From positions 25,320,425 to 25,384,424 of the forward strand of contig CAIIXF020000010.1 of the NCBI GenBank assembly GCA_903813345.2: 64,000 nucleotides of DNA, in the 5' to 3' direction. Numbering within the stretch: the stretch's first letter is position 1; every line of letters begins with the position of its first letter. The position numbers were made by a program, and so were the translations under genes. The notes beneath the pieces were generated by a model that was not told the origin of the DNA, did not search any database, and saw only the letters and a list, made by a program, of their open reading frames with translations. This document shows positions 44,901 through 57,009 of this stretch, one piece after another. This DNA is from Owenia fusiformis. Taxonomy: Eukaryota; Annelida; Polychaeta; Sabellida; Oweniidae.

Positions 44901-46010
44901 GTACCAAAAATGGGAAGCAATTTGAGAAGTGATTTCTCAGCAATAGATAGGACAAATTCTTTGAAAACTTTACTTGATGCACTTTAGGGTATCTTCTGCT
45001 ATTGCAATGAATATGTAAGAGATTAAGGTGCCATGGAAGTTAACAGGAAATGACGAAACAGGAAGTGACAAAATTTTTTGCATTTTTAGACATTTTTTGA
45101 TCAAAGATAACAGAGTTCTGGTTTGACCTCCAGTCAATTTAACTATTTCCACATATCATTTACATGACCAGGATCACAATGTGCATGGTCAGAATGACCC
45201 TAAACATGATGAAATAACCTTTTTAGCACTTTGAAAGTGTGACTGAAAAAAAGCTAAAGTAGGAAAGAAGGGAAGGTCACTGAACAGAATCTTTTGAATT
45301 TCCCAGAAAATGTGCCCAATATAATGCTCTAACTGATACAATCTTTGAAATTTTAGAAAATTGTCTGAAACAAAAATGGCGGTCATAAAAAGGAAAATAA
45401 TTCGCTTTTCAAATCAGTTTTTTCATTTTTTTTCTTTTTCTATGAATGAAATCAGATTGTATCATTTAGAGCAATATATTGGGCACATTTTCTGAAAAAT
45501 TCGAAAGATTCTGTTCAGTGACCTTTCCTACCTCCGTCTTTTAGCTATTTTTCAGTCACATTTTCAGAGGGCTGAAAAGGTTATTTCTTCATTCTTAGGG
45601 TCATTCTGGCCATGAACATTGTGATCCTGGACCTGTAAATGGTATTTGGAACTAGTTGAATTGACTGGAGGTCAAAACAGAACTCTGTTCAAAAAATGAA
45701 AAATGAAAAATTGTCACTTCCTGTTTTGTCATTTCCTGTTAACTTCCATAGCACCTTAATCTCATATTGTGTACCGTAATCGCCGTATTAAGGGCTAACC
45801 CCTAATAAGCTCCCACCCCGCTTCACAGAGTTGAAGAAATAACGAGGTATGACCAAGTATTAACGTATATATCAGAAAAAAATCAAATTTCCAAAGAAAT
45901 ATTGAGGGCGATAAAGGAGTACTTACACTAAAATGCAGAAAACATGACGCGTTTTGTAAATCGATGAATCCTCCCAATGAATATCTATCAGTGGGTGCTT
46001 CCCACATCAT
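38921..46010 (-). CDS. HAUS1: Augmin (HAUS) complex subunit 1
   Basis: HAUS1 is a coiled-coil subunit of augmin, which recruits gamma-tubulin to spindle microtubules for branching. Exons (minus): 45927-46010, 43377-43548, 42032-42164, 41005-41139, 40387-40510, 39493-39558, 39166-39237, 38921-39022; phases agree and the product is 295 residues (human about 278). Diagnostic matches are VRDWLGAIFHDSIPQYE at the start of exon 2 (human VAAWLKKIFGDHPIPQYE), GVDTSVLHQALL in exon 6 and the terminal LAKVKLEELRREIETLE. The sequence is rich in charged heptad-like stretches, as expected for a coiled coil. Exon 1 (28 residues from MMWEAPTDRYSLGG) is the least certain: its strong donor GTAAGTAC and phase 0 fit exon 2, but its residues have no remembered counterpart. 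Introns 1 and 2 are full of MITEs. Confidence 0.9.
42730..42894. mobile_element. Small MITE in HAUS1 intron 2
   Basis: CAGTTAACCCCTTTAAAG and its exact inverse CTTTAAAGGGGTTAACTG form the ends, and the arms continue inward through AATAAGTGA. The length is 165 bp. The flanks ACACA/TGTGT make the target duplication ambiguous. Confidence 0.85.
43922..44594. mobile_element. GC-rich MITE with TTA duplication (PIF/Harbinger-like)
   Basis: The ends TGGCCTAGTCACATAGCCCG and their inverse are flanked by TTA on both sides (43919-43921 and 44595-44597). The 673-bp body is far richer in GC than its surroundings and repeats GAGCTCGGTG, CGGCCG and CACCGAGCT many times. It splits a 'gggccc' repeat (43745-43921 and 44595-44690). 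TTA duplication suggests Harbinger mobilisation (inferred). Open frames inside reflect low stop density, not genes. Confidence 0.85.
45020..45763. mobile_element. Foldback element in HAUS1 intron 1
   Basis: Arms of about 320 bases begin GAGATTAAGGTGCCATGGAA and end with its inverse (TTCCATAGCACCTTAATCTC). Inner landmarks GGTCACTGAACAGAATCTTT and AAAATGTGCCCAATATA are also inverted on the right arm. Arms are roughly 85-90% alike. No target duplication was found. Confidence 0.88.
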
Positions 46011-46763
46011 ACTAAGCTAATATTATCTCAAAATAGTCCATAATGAATGAAGGAAATGATCACGTTTCAGAGTTGTGTTTCGACATTTTACTAACTTAGT
46101 GATCGTCAAGGTCATGTCAAGGTCGTGAACTTTCTTTTTAAGATTTCTTGACTTTTACATGACTTTTATACGAAAAATGATGATTTGTCATCAAATAAAA
46201 AACAAGGTATAACTTTAGATCTATATCTAACAGTCTATAGTGGAAATATTGAAGATAATCTCGGAAAACAATTCCTTCACCTCGAGGGGCTCTGCTGGGG
46301 AGTTCTTCAATCACTGTCAATATTGTTAGATTCTTGTTTATTTTTACGATCTTTACAAATAAGGCATTTTTGGCAAGAAAAATTTCTATACATGAAATTC
46401 CTGGGGATTTTTGACTTCTCTCATATATGGACGCTCTTTGTAATGGGTTACAATGGGAATTTCAATTTCAAAAGCGCCCTGGGTGCTTATGACAGCGAAT
46501 ACGGTATGTATTTTTGAATTAAAATGTTTCAAAATAACCAATATCAATGTACAGTGGGGATCATAAAGAATTGCAAAAGCTATGAAAATTACATGCTGTC
46601 GCACATGTAAAATGCTCTATTTTCTCCGTCTTAGTAAGTCCAAATATAGTGGAATTTGTGTCCCTAATGACAAATAAGAACTTCAAAAGTTGAATTGGAT
46701 ATTCACATGTTATGCCGACTCTTCAAATGTTGAGGTGATTTTGTCGCCCGATTGCGCCGGAAT

Positions 46764-46886
46764 GGAGGATTGGCTCCCAGAATGCAACATGACACGTGCC
46801 AGCTTTCAAAATGCTGTTCCGCCATTTTGAAACCTGTCATGAGTAAATACGGTTAACCGATGTTGCATTCTGGGAGTCAACCGTCC
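46764..46886. mobile_element. Short inverted-repeat element
   Basis: GGCTCCCAGAATGCAACAT and, inverted, GACTCCCAGAATGCAACAT lie about 90 bases apart. It is about 0.75 kb upstream of the HAUS1 start. Confidence 0.72.
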
Positions 46887-47051
46887 TTGGATAACAAACA
46901 TGGCGATTCATGAAAACATTCATTCGATTTGGTAGGGATTTATCCATTATTTGCAGGTATGAAGCTTTGGATTCATTTATTGTGCTACTTTAGTGAATGG
47001 GAATTATTTTTCTACCGCTTGGGAGAGTTTGAGACACGAAACTTGGAAATA

Positions 47052-48210
47052 AGCTCATTGTGACTTATCCCGTTCCCGGACTATAGTCCTGCACTGAGCG
47101 CATTCATTTGCCTGTACGATTACAACTTGGGAGAATTATCTACGCCGCTTACACTTAAGATACCTACCTCAATGCATTATAGAACTCAAGATGTAACTTC
47201 TAATATATTGGAACCGCCGATTGTCTGGGTATATCGGCAGAACGGGAACATTTTCTCTTTTTCATCGAGAGAGATTCCATCACTTTTCAAAATGGCGGTT
47301 GGATTTAAAAGGGGAATCCCCCGTTTGGCTGTCCCGGATGTAGCCCGGAAGTACCAATATGGAGGAATTTGACGGTTGAAATAAGTAGGGCTGCCATCGA
47401 ACTCAAATGTCAGTGTCGACAGTCGAACTCTGCTGTCGAAAATATTGTCGACAATCGAACTTTCCAGGGAAGTACGGTAAACAGGCGAAGAATTTATGTT
47501 GACATTTTTATCTGGTTCATTAACACACTTTATACACTATCGGGGAAAAGCTTCATATAACTTATATTCATATTGGTATGTAATTGCCTAATATTGTTAC
47601 TAAATGCCAAGTTAATAGAATATTATAGACGAAAATGGGACAAATACCTGCAATGTTTCGACCGGGATTTATTTCGACTGCTCGGGCGAAATCTCGTACA
47701 ACGTCTCGCAAGAGAGAAGAGAAGTCATGAAGGGAACTTCCGGGTGAATTTATTTTTTGAAAATGAAATGAATGTGAACAATATTTCCGCAGAATACGCG
47801 CACATAACACGTTGAAATGTGTATTGAAATGTATTGGGGCCATTTGGATATTTTCAAGTAAGTATTGATATCGTTTGCTGTCGACATGACGGGAATTTTG
47901 TCGACTTCGTTGTCGAACTTGCATTTTGACTGACAAGTCGACGTTCCGACTAATGATGGCAGCCCTAGAAATAAGTTAAATGTTACACGCAAATATTGCG
48001 ATCAAAAACGAAAATGTCTTCGTTCTGCCGATAAACCAAGACAATTGTGGATTCAACTACACGAAAAGAATGCTAAATTACCAAGGAATCTATTGAAGTA
48101 GGTATCTGAAGTGTAAGATGAGTAAACAATTCTCCCATGTTGTAATCGCACAGGCAAAAGATTGAGATGTTCACAGGACCATAGTCCGGGAACGGGATAA
48201 ATTGTGACAA
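47052..48210. mobile_element. Inverted-repeat element carrying a nested hAT-type MITE
   Basis: The arm CCCGTTCCCGGACTATAGTC with GATTACAACTTGGGAGAATT (47060-47190) is inverted at 48080-48205. A third, diverged copy of the arm lies at 48615-48690. The interior is mostly the nested element at 47386-47967. Confidence 0.78.
47386..47967. mobile_element. hAT-type MITE with 8-bp target duplication
   Basis: The ends TAGGGCTGCCATC and their inverse GATGGCAGCCCTA are flanked by GAAATAAG on both sides (47378-47385, 47968-47975). The interior is rich in GTCGACA/TGTCGAC blocks. An 8-bp duplication with TAGGG ends fits hAT. 582 bp, non-coding. Confidence 0.92.
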
Positions 48211-50443
48211 CTTGTGAACGTTGAGTTTTATTTTTGTCCCCCACTGTAAGTCACTTATAATCTATTTCCAAGAAAACTTTTCCGTTTTTATTCTAACAAG
48301 ATCACCTCCAATGAACTTTGAGAATGAATGGATTTTGGATATTTGGGAAGAATGAAACAAATTAATTAGACATGACACACAGACAATGACAGATGTTATC
48401 ACCTTACTTTCTCCAAATCAAGACTTGCATTTTATTGAATCGGTACTGCACATTGACCTTGCTACGGACAATTGTGACATTCTTACATCTTGTAGATTTA
48501 AGGCCAGGGTGCATGTTTGGAATTTTGCTGCATTCCTCAATTGCAGGCCGTCTAATTGTCCCGCAATTTGCGTATTTGTCATGCATTTGATGGCAAAAGA
48601 TTGCGCTCAGAAGCGTAGAAAATTCTCTCATGTTGTAATCATATAGACAAAAGATTGAGACGTTCTATAGTCCTGGCATGGGATAAATGCACTTCATTGT
48701 TGTTGATGACAAGGAATTTTTTATTTCATATTTGATTTTAATTTTTCAGTTGGGACCGCTTTCCTGCGCATGCACCCCACCTTGACAAAAGGCAAAATTG
48801 AAACTTACTTCTCTATGTTTCTCGTTGACCCCCACACTCATCTTGAAGCAAATTGACTTCAGTCTGAAAAGCTAAGATGACCAAATTCATCTAAGAATCC
48901 AACATTTTGAGTTATTTTGAAAAAATGGCGCCTGAAATCGATCTAGAATACAGACTCGCGAAAAAGTATAATTAAATTTCTTTGATATTAGTCTAAAAAC
49001 TCAGTATGACTTCGATTGGTTATCAAAATATATTGATCTTTCAAAGCAAATTATTTGGTGGTATAAACACTTTTCAATTATATTGATTTTTAAAAAATTG
49101 ATAAATTTCGTTTTATCAAAAAATTGTTGTTTAAGATGGCGACCATCAACTTTATCCGACTTTCGTCAAGAGGTAAAACGTTACATTTCGGGCAAATCTA
49201 GTCTATTAAAATATGCTTTGTGGTTCATTGTCAAAAGATGAAATCTTCTTTTAAAGTCTACCAATTGTTTTCTTACTTGTTTTACACTTTGGGGTAGTGA
49301 CAGCGATATATTGAATGACCTTGAAATTTTTGACCTTAGCCAACCTCAACATTGAATATTGTCAATATTTTGTAGACTACATGTAACTGTCAGTTATCTT
49401 GTCTTCCCAAAATCAGCCCAGGCTAATTTTCAATATTTAACCCTTGATGACAAGTCTTACTCTTTTCGCAATTTCCTCTATACTTCTATAAGTGTGATAT
49501 TATGTATACACTCAAATTTTTTATTCTGGGAACCAGTTCATATGGTTAAATAACAAAATGATGTGATGTAACCACGTGTTCTTACCAGTATGTTCTATGT
49601 CATCTATCGTACGAGGTTACATTGTGGAACTCAGCCAAACACGTAGTTCAACGTCGTTAAACTCAATAATGGCGTTCTTTATTATTAGGAATTTTCTTGG
49701 GGCCATTATTGAGTTTAACCTCCTTACTATTCTTTCCTTTGATGCAAGTTCTGAATCCATCGAAACCATTTTTCCGCGATAACGTGCAACTGATACTTGA
49801 CAATAATATAAAAACACATAACATCAAGCGATTTAACACAATATTATTGTGTTAAATGTTCATTTATACGAGTAAAATGAGGCTACACTTACCAATCTCT
49901 AAAGTGATATTTCCGCATGTCCGTCATTTTGCTGTTCGTCTGAGTGTCCCGGATCGTAAAATTGAACAACCAGCGAAACGAAATTGTTGTCAAATAGATT
50001 GATAATTATTATCGCGATTTCTCGGGATAAAAAGATCAATTTTGAGGATAACAGGTATCTTTGATTAATTTATATAGCGCGTATATACACGCAAATAGTT
50101 ATTAATTGCAAACCAACTGTTCGTTAATGCAGTGCCGTGATGACGGTTAATTCCTGAAACGATTTGCAATTTCGATGTTACCGAAACTGACTGACATTTT
50201 CGTCATATTCCAAACCTGTCTCCAATATTTTCGTAATTATGCATCAATAGGGTCTAAGGGGGATACGGGACGGGGTGTATGTGTTTATAAGGTATGTATG
50301 CATGCTTGAATCACATTCTTTGTGTAATATTGCCTTGTTTTCAGGGTTCAATTAGTTCCGCTTGACGAAACCTGCTGAACGATTAAATTAACGCATCAAA
50401 GGCAAAATGGTCATGGAGGTTAGACCTAGCCGGGCCATAACAC

Positions 50444-50911
50444 TAGTGTTGTTGCGATTAATCGATACATCGCGATATACATCGCCAAAGCTGGTTCTGG
50501 CGATGCATCGATGTCTGAAACAAAACATCGATGTTTTTAAAAAAATTTAATTTGCTAAAAATCGCCCTTTCTTATCTTATTTTGACGCAAATTGCTTACC
50601 TTTTTTCATATCTTATTTCATTTTCAAATGTTTTGTGATATTCTTTTGCTTTAAAACTGTTTTAGCTAGTCGAAATGAACCATTAATCTAAAAAAATTAC
50701 TTTACTTTCATTTCACCGTTACTATGTTCCCGGATGTACCAACGTACTCTTATTAATTTGTTCTGTTCGATATTTTAGTGCATTAGCGTTCGGTATTTCA
50801 GTGCACTTTTCTCGAACTTTTTCTCGATGTACATCGCGATGTGCATCGATGTTTACTACTGAAAATTGCCGATGCATCGATGTACGATTATGGCACATCG
50901 CGACAACACTA
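50444..50911. mobile_element. hAT-type MITE with 8-bp target duplication
   Basis: The ends TAGTGTTGTTGCGAT and, inverted, TAGTGTTGTCGCGAT are flanked by CATAACAC (50436-50443, 50912-50919). The body repeats CATCGATGT/ACATCGATG. 468 bp, non-coding. It sits in a short palindrome (TTAGACCTAGCCGGGCC...GGCCCGGGCTAGGTCTAA). Confidence 0.92.
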
Positions 50912-51385
50912 CATAACACATGTCAGATAAGAAACGAGGCCCGGGCTAGGTCTAATGTTGTTGGACTACCAAACACGGCACTGAAGACAGCATTCTGAGG
51001 TTATAAAATCTTTAATCTAAATAATTTCCCATTAGTACACAGGCTGGTATCTTAAAATTTGTCCGCTGTGACTGAGCGTGCTATTTTGCATAGAAACACT
51101 AGGAAATCCACACAATTTATTTTTAACTCATATGTTACTCATATTACTTACTCCATACAATTGATATATCATTTGCGGGTAACTGTAACTTCTGTTTGAA
51201 GTCCCACAACGCTAAGAGTAAAAGCTATTAAAAATGGCGCCGGAGTATCATATTCCAAAATGTATTAGTGTTGTAATTATTGGTTTGTCAAGCTTGTTTT
51301 CGCCCTTCCTTCGAAAAAATGCACTTCCGCGTTCTACTTAAATTTATAAGCTTGACTTAATTGAATTGATTTAATACAGATGATA

Positions 51386-52123
51386 AAGGATAGGTATCGA
51401 TATGGAGAACTGAATTAAACAATGTTTTTCTCTTAAACCAATTATTGAAAACATTCTGTAAAAAAACATGGTATTTTATGTAATGTTGACTGATTGACAA
51501 CAATTTAATGCGAAAATTATTTAGAAATATTTTATATAACTGTTTTTGTTAACATTTTTTGTTTTTTTTAGTGCAATTGTTTTTGCTCCTTTCTACCAAT
51601 TCTTGAGAATGAAATAAAATGTCTTTTCGAACCTTATTGGAACAAAATAGCAAATACAACATGTTTTAGACCTCTCAATATTATTATAGTTATACGAAGG
51701 AATTTTTGGTTGATTTTGAAAAAGTATTCAAAAAATTAAAACAAAATCCCCTCAAAATAGATAAAAGATAAACCTTTTATTTCATTACCAAGATACTTTT
51801 TTAAAATCAACCAAAATTTCATTTGTACAATTATAATATTGAGAGACCTAAACATGTTGTGTTTATGTCGTTTTGTTTCAATGAGGTTTCGGAAAGATGT
51901 TTCATTTCACTCTGGAAACATGATACCAAGAACAAAACAAGTGTTTGATATGTTTTCTAAAACAATATAGATGGAAGTATATATATCTTTTTCAAATTAT
52001 ATTGTTACCATTCAAAAGATGACCATTAAATTGACGATGTGTTAAATTTATAGATTTTTTTTTTCATGACTGGTTTAAGAGAAACGTGTGTTCAAAAAGT
52101 TCTCCATATCGATACCACTCCTT
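51386..52123. mobile_element. 738-bp foldback element
   Basis: GGATAGGTATCGATATGGAG at the left is inverted at the right (CTCCATATCGATACCACTCC); complementarity continues through CTCTTAAACCA, AACAAAATAGCAAA-type sequence and CCTCTCAATATTATTATAGT to near the centre at about 51755. A fragment of the same end is at 40868-40905 in HAUS1 intron 4. Confidence 0.84.
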
Positions 52124-53592
52124 TAATTTAAAATTAATTTTTGAAAAATTTTACTTTCAAACAAATTCTAATTTAATGAATTTGATATAGATGAATAAAT
52201 GGAAGGAGGTAACCTATTAAAGTAAAAAGCCAATATCTTAAAATATGTCATTGCATAAATTACAAGAGACTTTTTCGAAAATTTACTACGATGTGGATTT
52301 GTTCCCAAATTGTACCCATCAAACACAACAATCCGCCCGCCCATTCCACAAAAAATGTTAGCTGTACAGGTATATTCTCCACTTTTGTTGAACAGATACA
52401 AACCAATAGTAAAACCATGTCCCTCTCAGCTCATTTTTGTCAAAACTTTCAAGCAATTTGCGAAAATGTTATATAAAATTGTCATTGGCTTTTTATTTCG
52501 CAGGTGATTGCGTCATTTAAAAAGTTGCTCCTCTATCGATTATATGTAAATTGTATGCAAACTTTCATTCATAAATTAATTATAGCATGTGCAGTGGACT
52601 TTCCGCGAAGAATCTTATGACCATATATGGTGTCTCTAATTAAAATATTGATATAAACAAAGCACTGCAGTGCATGTGTATCCCTCAACATTCATGAGCA
52701 TTCGTCTACTAACAAGGAAATCTGATGTTAAAAAATAGATTTCAAATGGTGGAAGGACCCGGGGGTCGCAAATATTTGACCAGAATTATTGCTCAAAGGG
52801 TAGGGAAATTGACACATTTATTTGGCCCCAGGGTAAGGAATTAGACAGGCCAAATTTTTTTGTCAAATTCCCCAACCATGCACGCGCGGGGGGATCTCAC
52901 GCAAACTTTTGAGTGGTGCATAAGGAATAGATTGGTAGGTCATTTGTACATGACTAATTTTGTCACCCCTATAGATCTGATTCTGTCTTTAAATTGACAA
53001 ATGAATACGCATGCATGTTCAAAATAAAGCGAATTAAAACTATCGGAATTAATGAAGAAGTAAGCCTGTTTAAATTTCATTTTGGGCTCACGCAGTGCAC
53101 AGTGAGCCTATTGGATCAACTAGGCGTCTGTCCATCCATCCGTCTGTCCATTGGTCTGTCTGACTTTTGGTATTTATCCAACCGAACAAAGTCCAACCGA
53201 ACAAAGTTCGGAGGGATATAGGAAACGCCTTATTCCGTCAGTCCGTCCGTCTGTCTGTCCATTCATCCGTCCGTCCATCTGTCCATCCGTCCGGGCAATA
53301 ACTCAAAAACCGTTGGCCAGATATTGTTTTTGTACACATATACCCTATGGGGGTAGAAGTTCTCCTCGAAAGCAGATTTTCAAAATAGCCACTCATTTAA
53401 AAATGGTGGCCATCTTAGTGCCGATTTTACAGTAATTTAGCTGCAATATGTAAAATTGTAATAGCAATATGTTTTAAATGTAAAATCAGTTATATAAGAC
53501 ATTAATAAAGCTAGAAATGTAGATATTAAAGAAGAACATAGGCAGCCATCTTGAAAAATGGCAGCCTTTACTCGTTATTTTACAATTTTTGC

Positions 53593-53850
53593 TGTAACTC
53601 GAAAAGTAGTGGAGTGATTTTGTTCATATTTGGTATGTGAATACTATAAGCAGGGCACACTGTCTAATGACACTTTTGGTAGAAGGCAGCCATTTTGAAA
53701 AATTTGGAAAATGGCCGCTATTTTAACATATTTTACTATAACTTGAAAAGTAGTGGAGTGATTTTGTTCATATTTGGTATGTGAATACTATAAGCATGGC
53801 ACACTGTCTAATGACACTTTTGGTAGAAGGCGGCCATTTTGAAAAATGGC
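53593..53850. repeat. Tandem duplication of about 148 bp
   Basis: GAAAAGTAGTGGAGTGATTT and GTGAATACTATAAGCA-type sequence occur at about 53600 and 53748. The copies are nearly identical over about 110 bases and end in GGCAGCCATTTTGAAAAAT-type sequence. Confidence 0.85.
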
Positions 53851-54838
53851 TACCATTTTTGCTATATACTTTGTTTGTAAAAATGCCAGCCATGGCTGTT
53901 CGATGGGATTTGCTCACTTTGGCGTTGCTGTTGTCTAGTTGACCTTTACTTGATCTTCAGTGACCTTCGAAGGTAAAAAAAGCTGATTTTCAAGGTCAAA
54001 GCTCAAGGTCATCAAACTAGGTCACAAAGTGTACTATCTAAGTTTCTCAAAGTTCGAGACTACAAATCAATATTCTTGTTTGATAGTCATTATGTACATT
54101 CCTCTTAAGGGTCTACACTGTGTGAGCACACGGCTGTGGGCCCTTCATTTATCTCTTGGATATTGTGCTTATGCTCAATGGTTGATGCAACATGGTTATG
54201 TGCTGTTAAGTTGAATGTTTTACTAATTTCTGGAAGGTTAGAGACAGTAATCTCGATTCGTTCGAGGATTTAATAGCACTTCTGACCCTTTCATAACTTT
54301 GCGAATGGTTTCTTATTTAATTATGTTGTGATTTGTGACGTTTTGTCATTTTTAATCCGAGAACACAAAGGTTGACACCTCAAATTAATATAAACTTATT
54401 TCTATTTTTTCTTGAATCTTTATCTTTATATAACTTCTTCTATGACTTTGATTTTATTCTTTTATTAAATCTTGTTTGTTTTACTATCTGTCCTGCCAAT
54501 GGTGGAATATGACTTCAACCCATTCATAAATCTAGCTAAAAACGAATGACTTACAAAACAGAAATGGTCCATTCACAAATTTATGAATTCGTAATTCATT
54601 CGTAACTTTTAAATTATTTACAAATATTTAATAAATTTATTAATTGTGAATGTTTGTCACTACGAACCATACAAGAACAGACCCCAGGTTAAAAGTGGTA
54701 TATCTAAAGGCTCTTCTGAGCCTTATGATGTTTACATAGACATAAATAAACAATCTTCCTGAGACAATCATATGGAATATTATCTAAATACAAACTATAC
54801 TCTAAAAGCTAAAGAATTTGTATTTTGCATTATTTCAG

Positions 54839-56479
54839 GTGTCAATCGGCTGTTGATGCCGCAGTTTGTAACGGGCCAGTTGAGTCAGACATCTATAGCT
54901 GCAGCAAATAAACGCAGCTTAATGCTCACTCCTGTACAAAACAAAAGATTATATGGACCAGGTAAGTTTAACAATTTAAATTCTCAATGTTTAGTCAATG
55001 TATTTATCTCTACTAACAAAGTTTGATATTAGGATATAGTGAAGCCCTCTGTTCAGAAAATAACTCAAATAATATTCTGTGGATAGATTTTCTTCACATT
55101 TGGAACTGCTTTGAAAATGGCAGTTGACATATTTTGTGGATGTTGTTTAATGTGTTTGGCATTCATTGGTTGGTATTCTGAGATCAACATCTGTAACAAA
55201 TGGCAGGTAGTGACATTTTGCATGTTAGTGCCTTGTTAACATTAGATTAAACATACATGTACTTTACTCTGACATTCTTCAGATTACCAAATGAGTTGTT
55301 CATTTGTTACTACGTGAAGTTGCCAGATTCTAATTTATCCTGATTCCCTTTAAGATGAGTCTCAGTCCAGGGTTATTAGGTTATACAACTGCTCCACCTT
55401 GATAATTGTGGAACTTGATTACCTCCATCAACAAGTTATTGCATCTTGATAATGTTTTCTTTGCTCCAAATCATTACACAGATTTGAAACAATTAATGAT
55501 ATGAATGATGATAAAAAGATGTCAATTGCCCAAAAGCAACTTACTCATTCTAAAATCAAATATTCTCATTTAGAACAGACATGAAGCAATCATCTCAGCA
55601 AAGAGGTCACATTTACACTCAATTTCATGATTTGGTTTATTTTCAGATTTTGCAGCACCATCTGCTATCAGCCACTGGAAAATTGAAAGGGCTCTAGCTG
55701 TTAGTTTGATAGCTGTGATACCAGCGTGTATCTATTTACAAAGTCCCATAACTGACTACATGTTAACTTGTGGTGTATGGCTTCATGCCCATTGGTAAGA
55801 ATTCATCACTCAAACTTGTCTGCAGTAGGTACTGTATTTGTCTTTAATTTGGTGAGCATTTTTATTTGGCGAATTTGGCAAATTGAAAAAATTGGGAGGT
55901 GCCAGGGACTTTCGACAGGATAAGTTGACTCATGCTGTGGCATCAAATAATGTTAGATATGAGGTTTATCCCCTTGAAAAACCACCAAATTAAACTTAAA
56001 TATCAGATATCCCAAAAATTGCCAAATTAAGTAGCGCCAAATTAAAGACAAATACAGTATTGATGGGACCAGGTTTTGGTGTTCACATAGAGGATATTCA
56101 TATAACATGAACAAAAGTGTTCAGTGGCAATATTTGAAAATTAAATTGAGAAAATTCCAGTTATCTCTTGCTAATGAAACCCTTAGTAATATACCCACTG
56201 TATATATGAAATGGAGACAATACTGAAAATAACATGTTAAAAAGTAATCATTTGAGTTTTTCTTGTGAGAAACCATACCGTTCATTAAAATTTTCATTTT
56301 ATTTCAGGCACACCAGGGAAGTGATGACTGATTATATCCATGGAGAGACATTTCCCAAGATTATGGGATCAATTTGGTATGCACTGTCAGCCACTGCATT
56401 TTTCGGTCTTTGTTACTTCAACTACAATGACATAGGATTGGGAAAAGCCATCGCACTTCTCTGGACAGTTAACAAATAA
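54839..56479 (+). CDS. SDHD: Succinate dehydrogenase cytochrome b small subunit, first exon missing
   Basis: SDHD anchors complex II in the inner mitochondrial membrane and helps bind heme b and ubiquinone. Three exons are clear: 54839-54961, 55647-55794 and 56308-56479, with phases agreeing, stop TAA at 56477 and about 147 residues. Exon 3 begins the mature protein (SAISHWKIERALAVS); LHAHW carries the conserved heme-ligand histidine, and MTDYIHG holds the conserved Asp-Tyr near the quinone site. The end NYNDIGLGKAIALLW matches the family C terminus. Three hydrophobic helices are visible. Exon 2 needs one base from an upstream exon that would carry the start and most of the transit peptide. 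I found no convincing candidate. A start at 54772 would need the intron retained and is unlikely. Confidence 0.94.
55832..56057. mobile_element. TA-flanked MITE in SDHD intron
   Basis: The ends CTGTATTTGTCTTTAATTTG and their inverse are flanked by TA. The 226-bp element is related to the larger one at 36862-37348 (shared TTTGGCGAATTTGGC). It lies in the last SDHD intron. Confidence 0.87.
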
Positions 56480-56988
56480 ACTATGAACTGACTGTTACTT
56501 CAGTTTAGTTTATCAATATAAGTGGATATTCTGAATTGTGTTGAAATCCCTTACAAAAAAGTTTTTTGAAAATGTTTTTTGAAATGGAATTTAAAAACAT
56601 AAAAGGTACATCTTGTCTTTTTCAGTAAAACTGTATCTTGAGTGTCAACTCATATTTTGGTTTTTAATCCCAGTATCCTTGGTTTCTGAGATACCAACAT
56701 TTTTTGTGAGGGATTTAAAGGCATGATGAAACGACTAAATAATTCACTGTATGAGTTCCAGCAAATGGAGGGCCTGAATTGTTGCCAAATTGTATCCATT
56801 GTTATACATTATAGTAGTGAATTTAATACTGTATTGTACAATGTATTTGTCGTGAAAAATAACTTATTATCATCATTTGTTTCATGTTATGCTTGTAGTC
56901 TCCATCTCCATTGATAAAATAACTATACAACAGAAGATTTAATCCCTGTATGTAGATGTTGTACTTTATGCTTGAAAATATGTTGTGA

Positions 56989-56994
56989 AATAAA
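56989..56994 (+). terminator. Poly(A) signal candidate for SDHD
   Basis: AATAAA in GTGAAATAAACCTTC, about 510 bases after the SDHD stop. Confidence 0.5.
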
Positions 56995-57009
56995 CCTTCT
57001 TTTCCCAAC

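Larger units (their letters stand above)
46011..54838. other. HAUS1-SDHD divergent spacer
   Basis: Apart from the elements annotated inside it, I see no supported gene. The first SDHD exon (transit peptide, ending in phase 1 at a GT) must lie here or further left, but no ATG-GT segment convinced me. 48,700-49,500 and 52,130-52,990 show no structure that I can name. 53,080-53,330 is a dispersed repeat rich in GTCCGTCCGTC. 54,000-54,220 is an inverted relative of 42,905-43,150. Confidence 0.6.

Noticed and set aside
46185-46517. Plus-strand open frame of 110 codons as first SDHD exon
   Set aside because: It starts at TTG, shows no transit-peptide character and ends in stop codons without a donor in the required phase.
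49900-49935. Minus-strand mini-exon ATGACGGACATGCGG...GATTG|GTAAGT
   Set aside because: A plausible ATG and strong donor, but its phase does not join any HAUS1 exon in frame and no downstream partner was found.
54772-54838. ATG at 54772 as the SDHD start
   Set aside because: It would read through the acceptor of exon 2, and the added 22 residues (MEYYLNTNYTLKAKEF...) do not look like a mitochondrial transit peptide.
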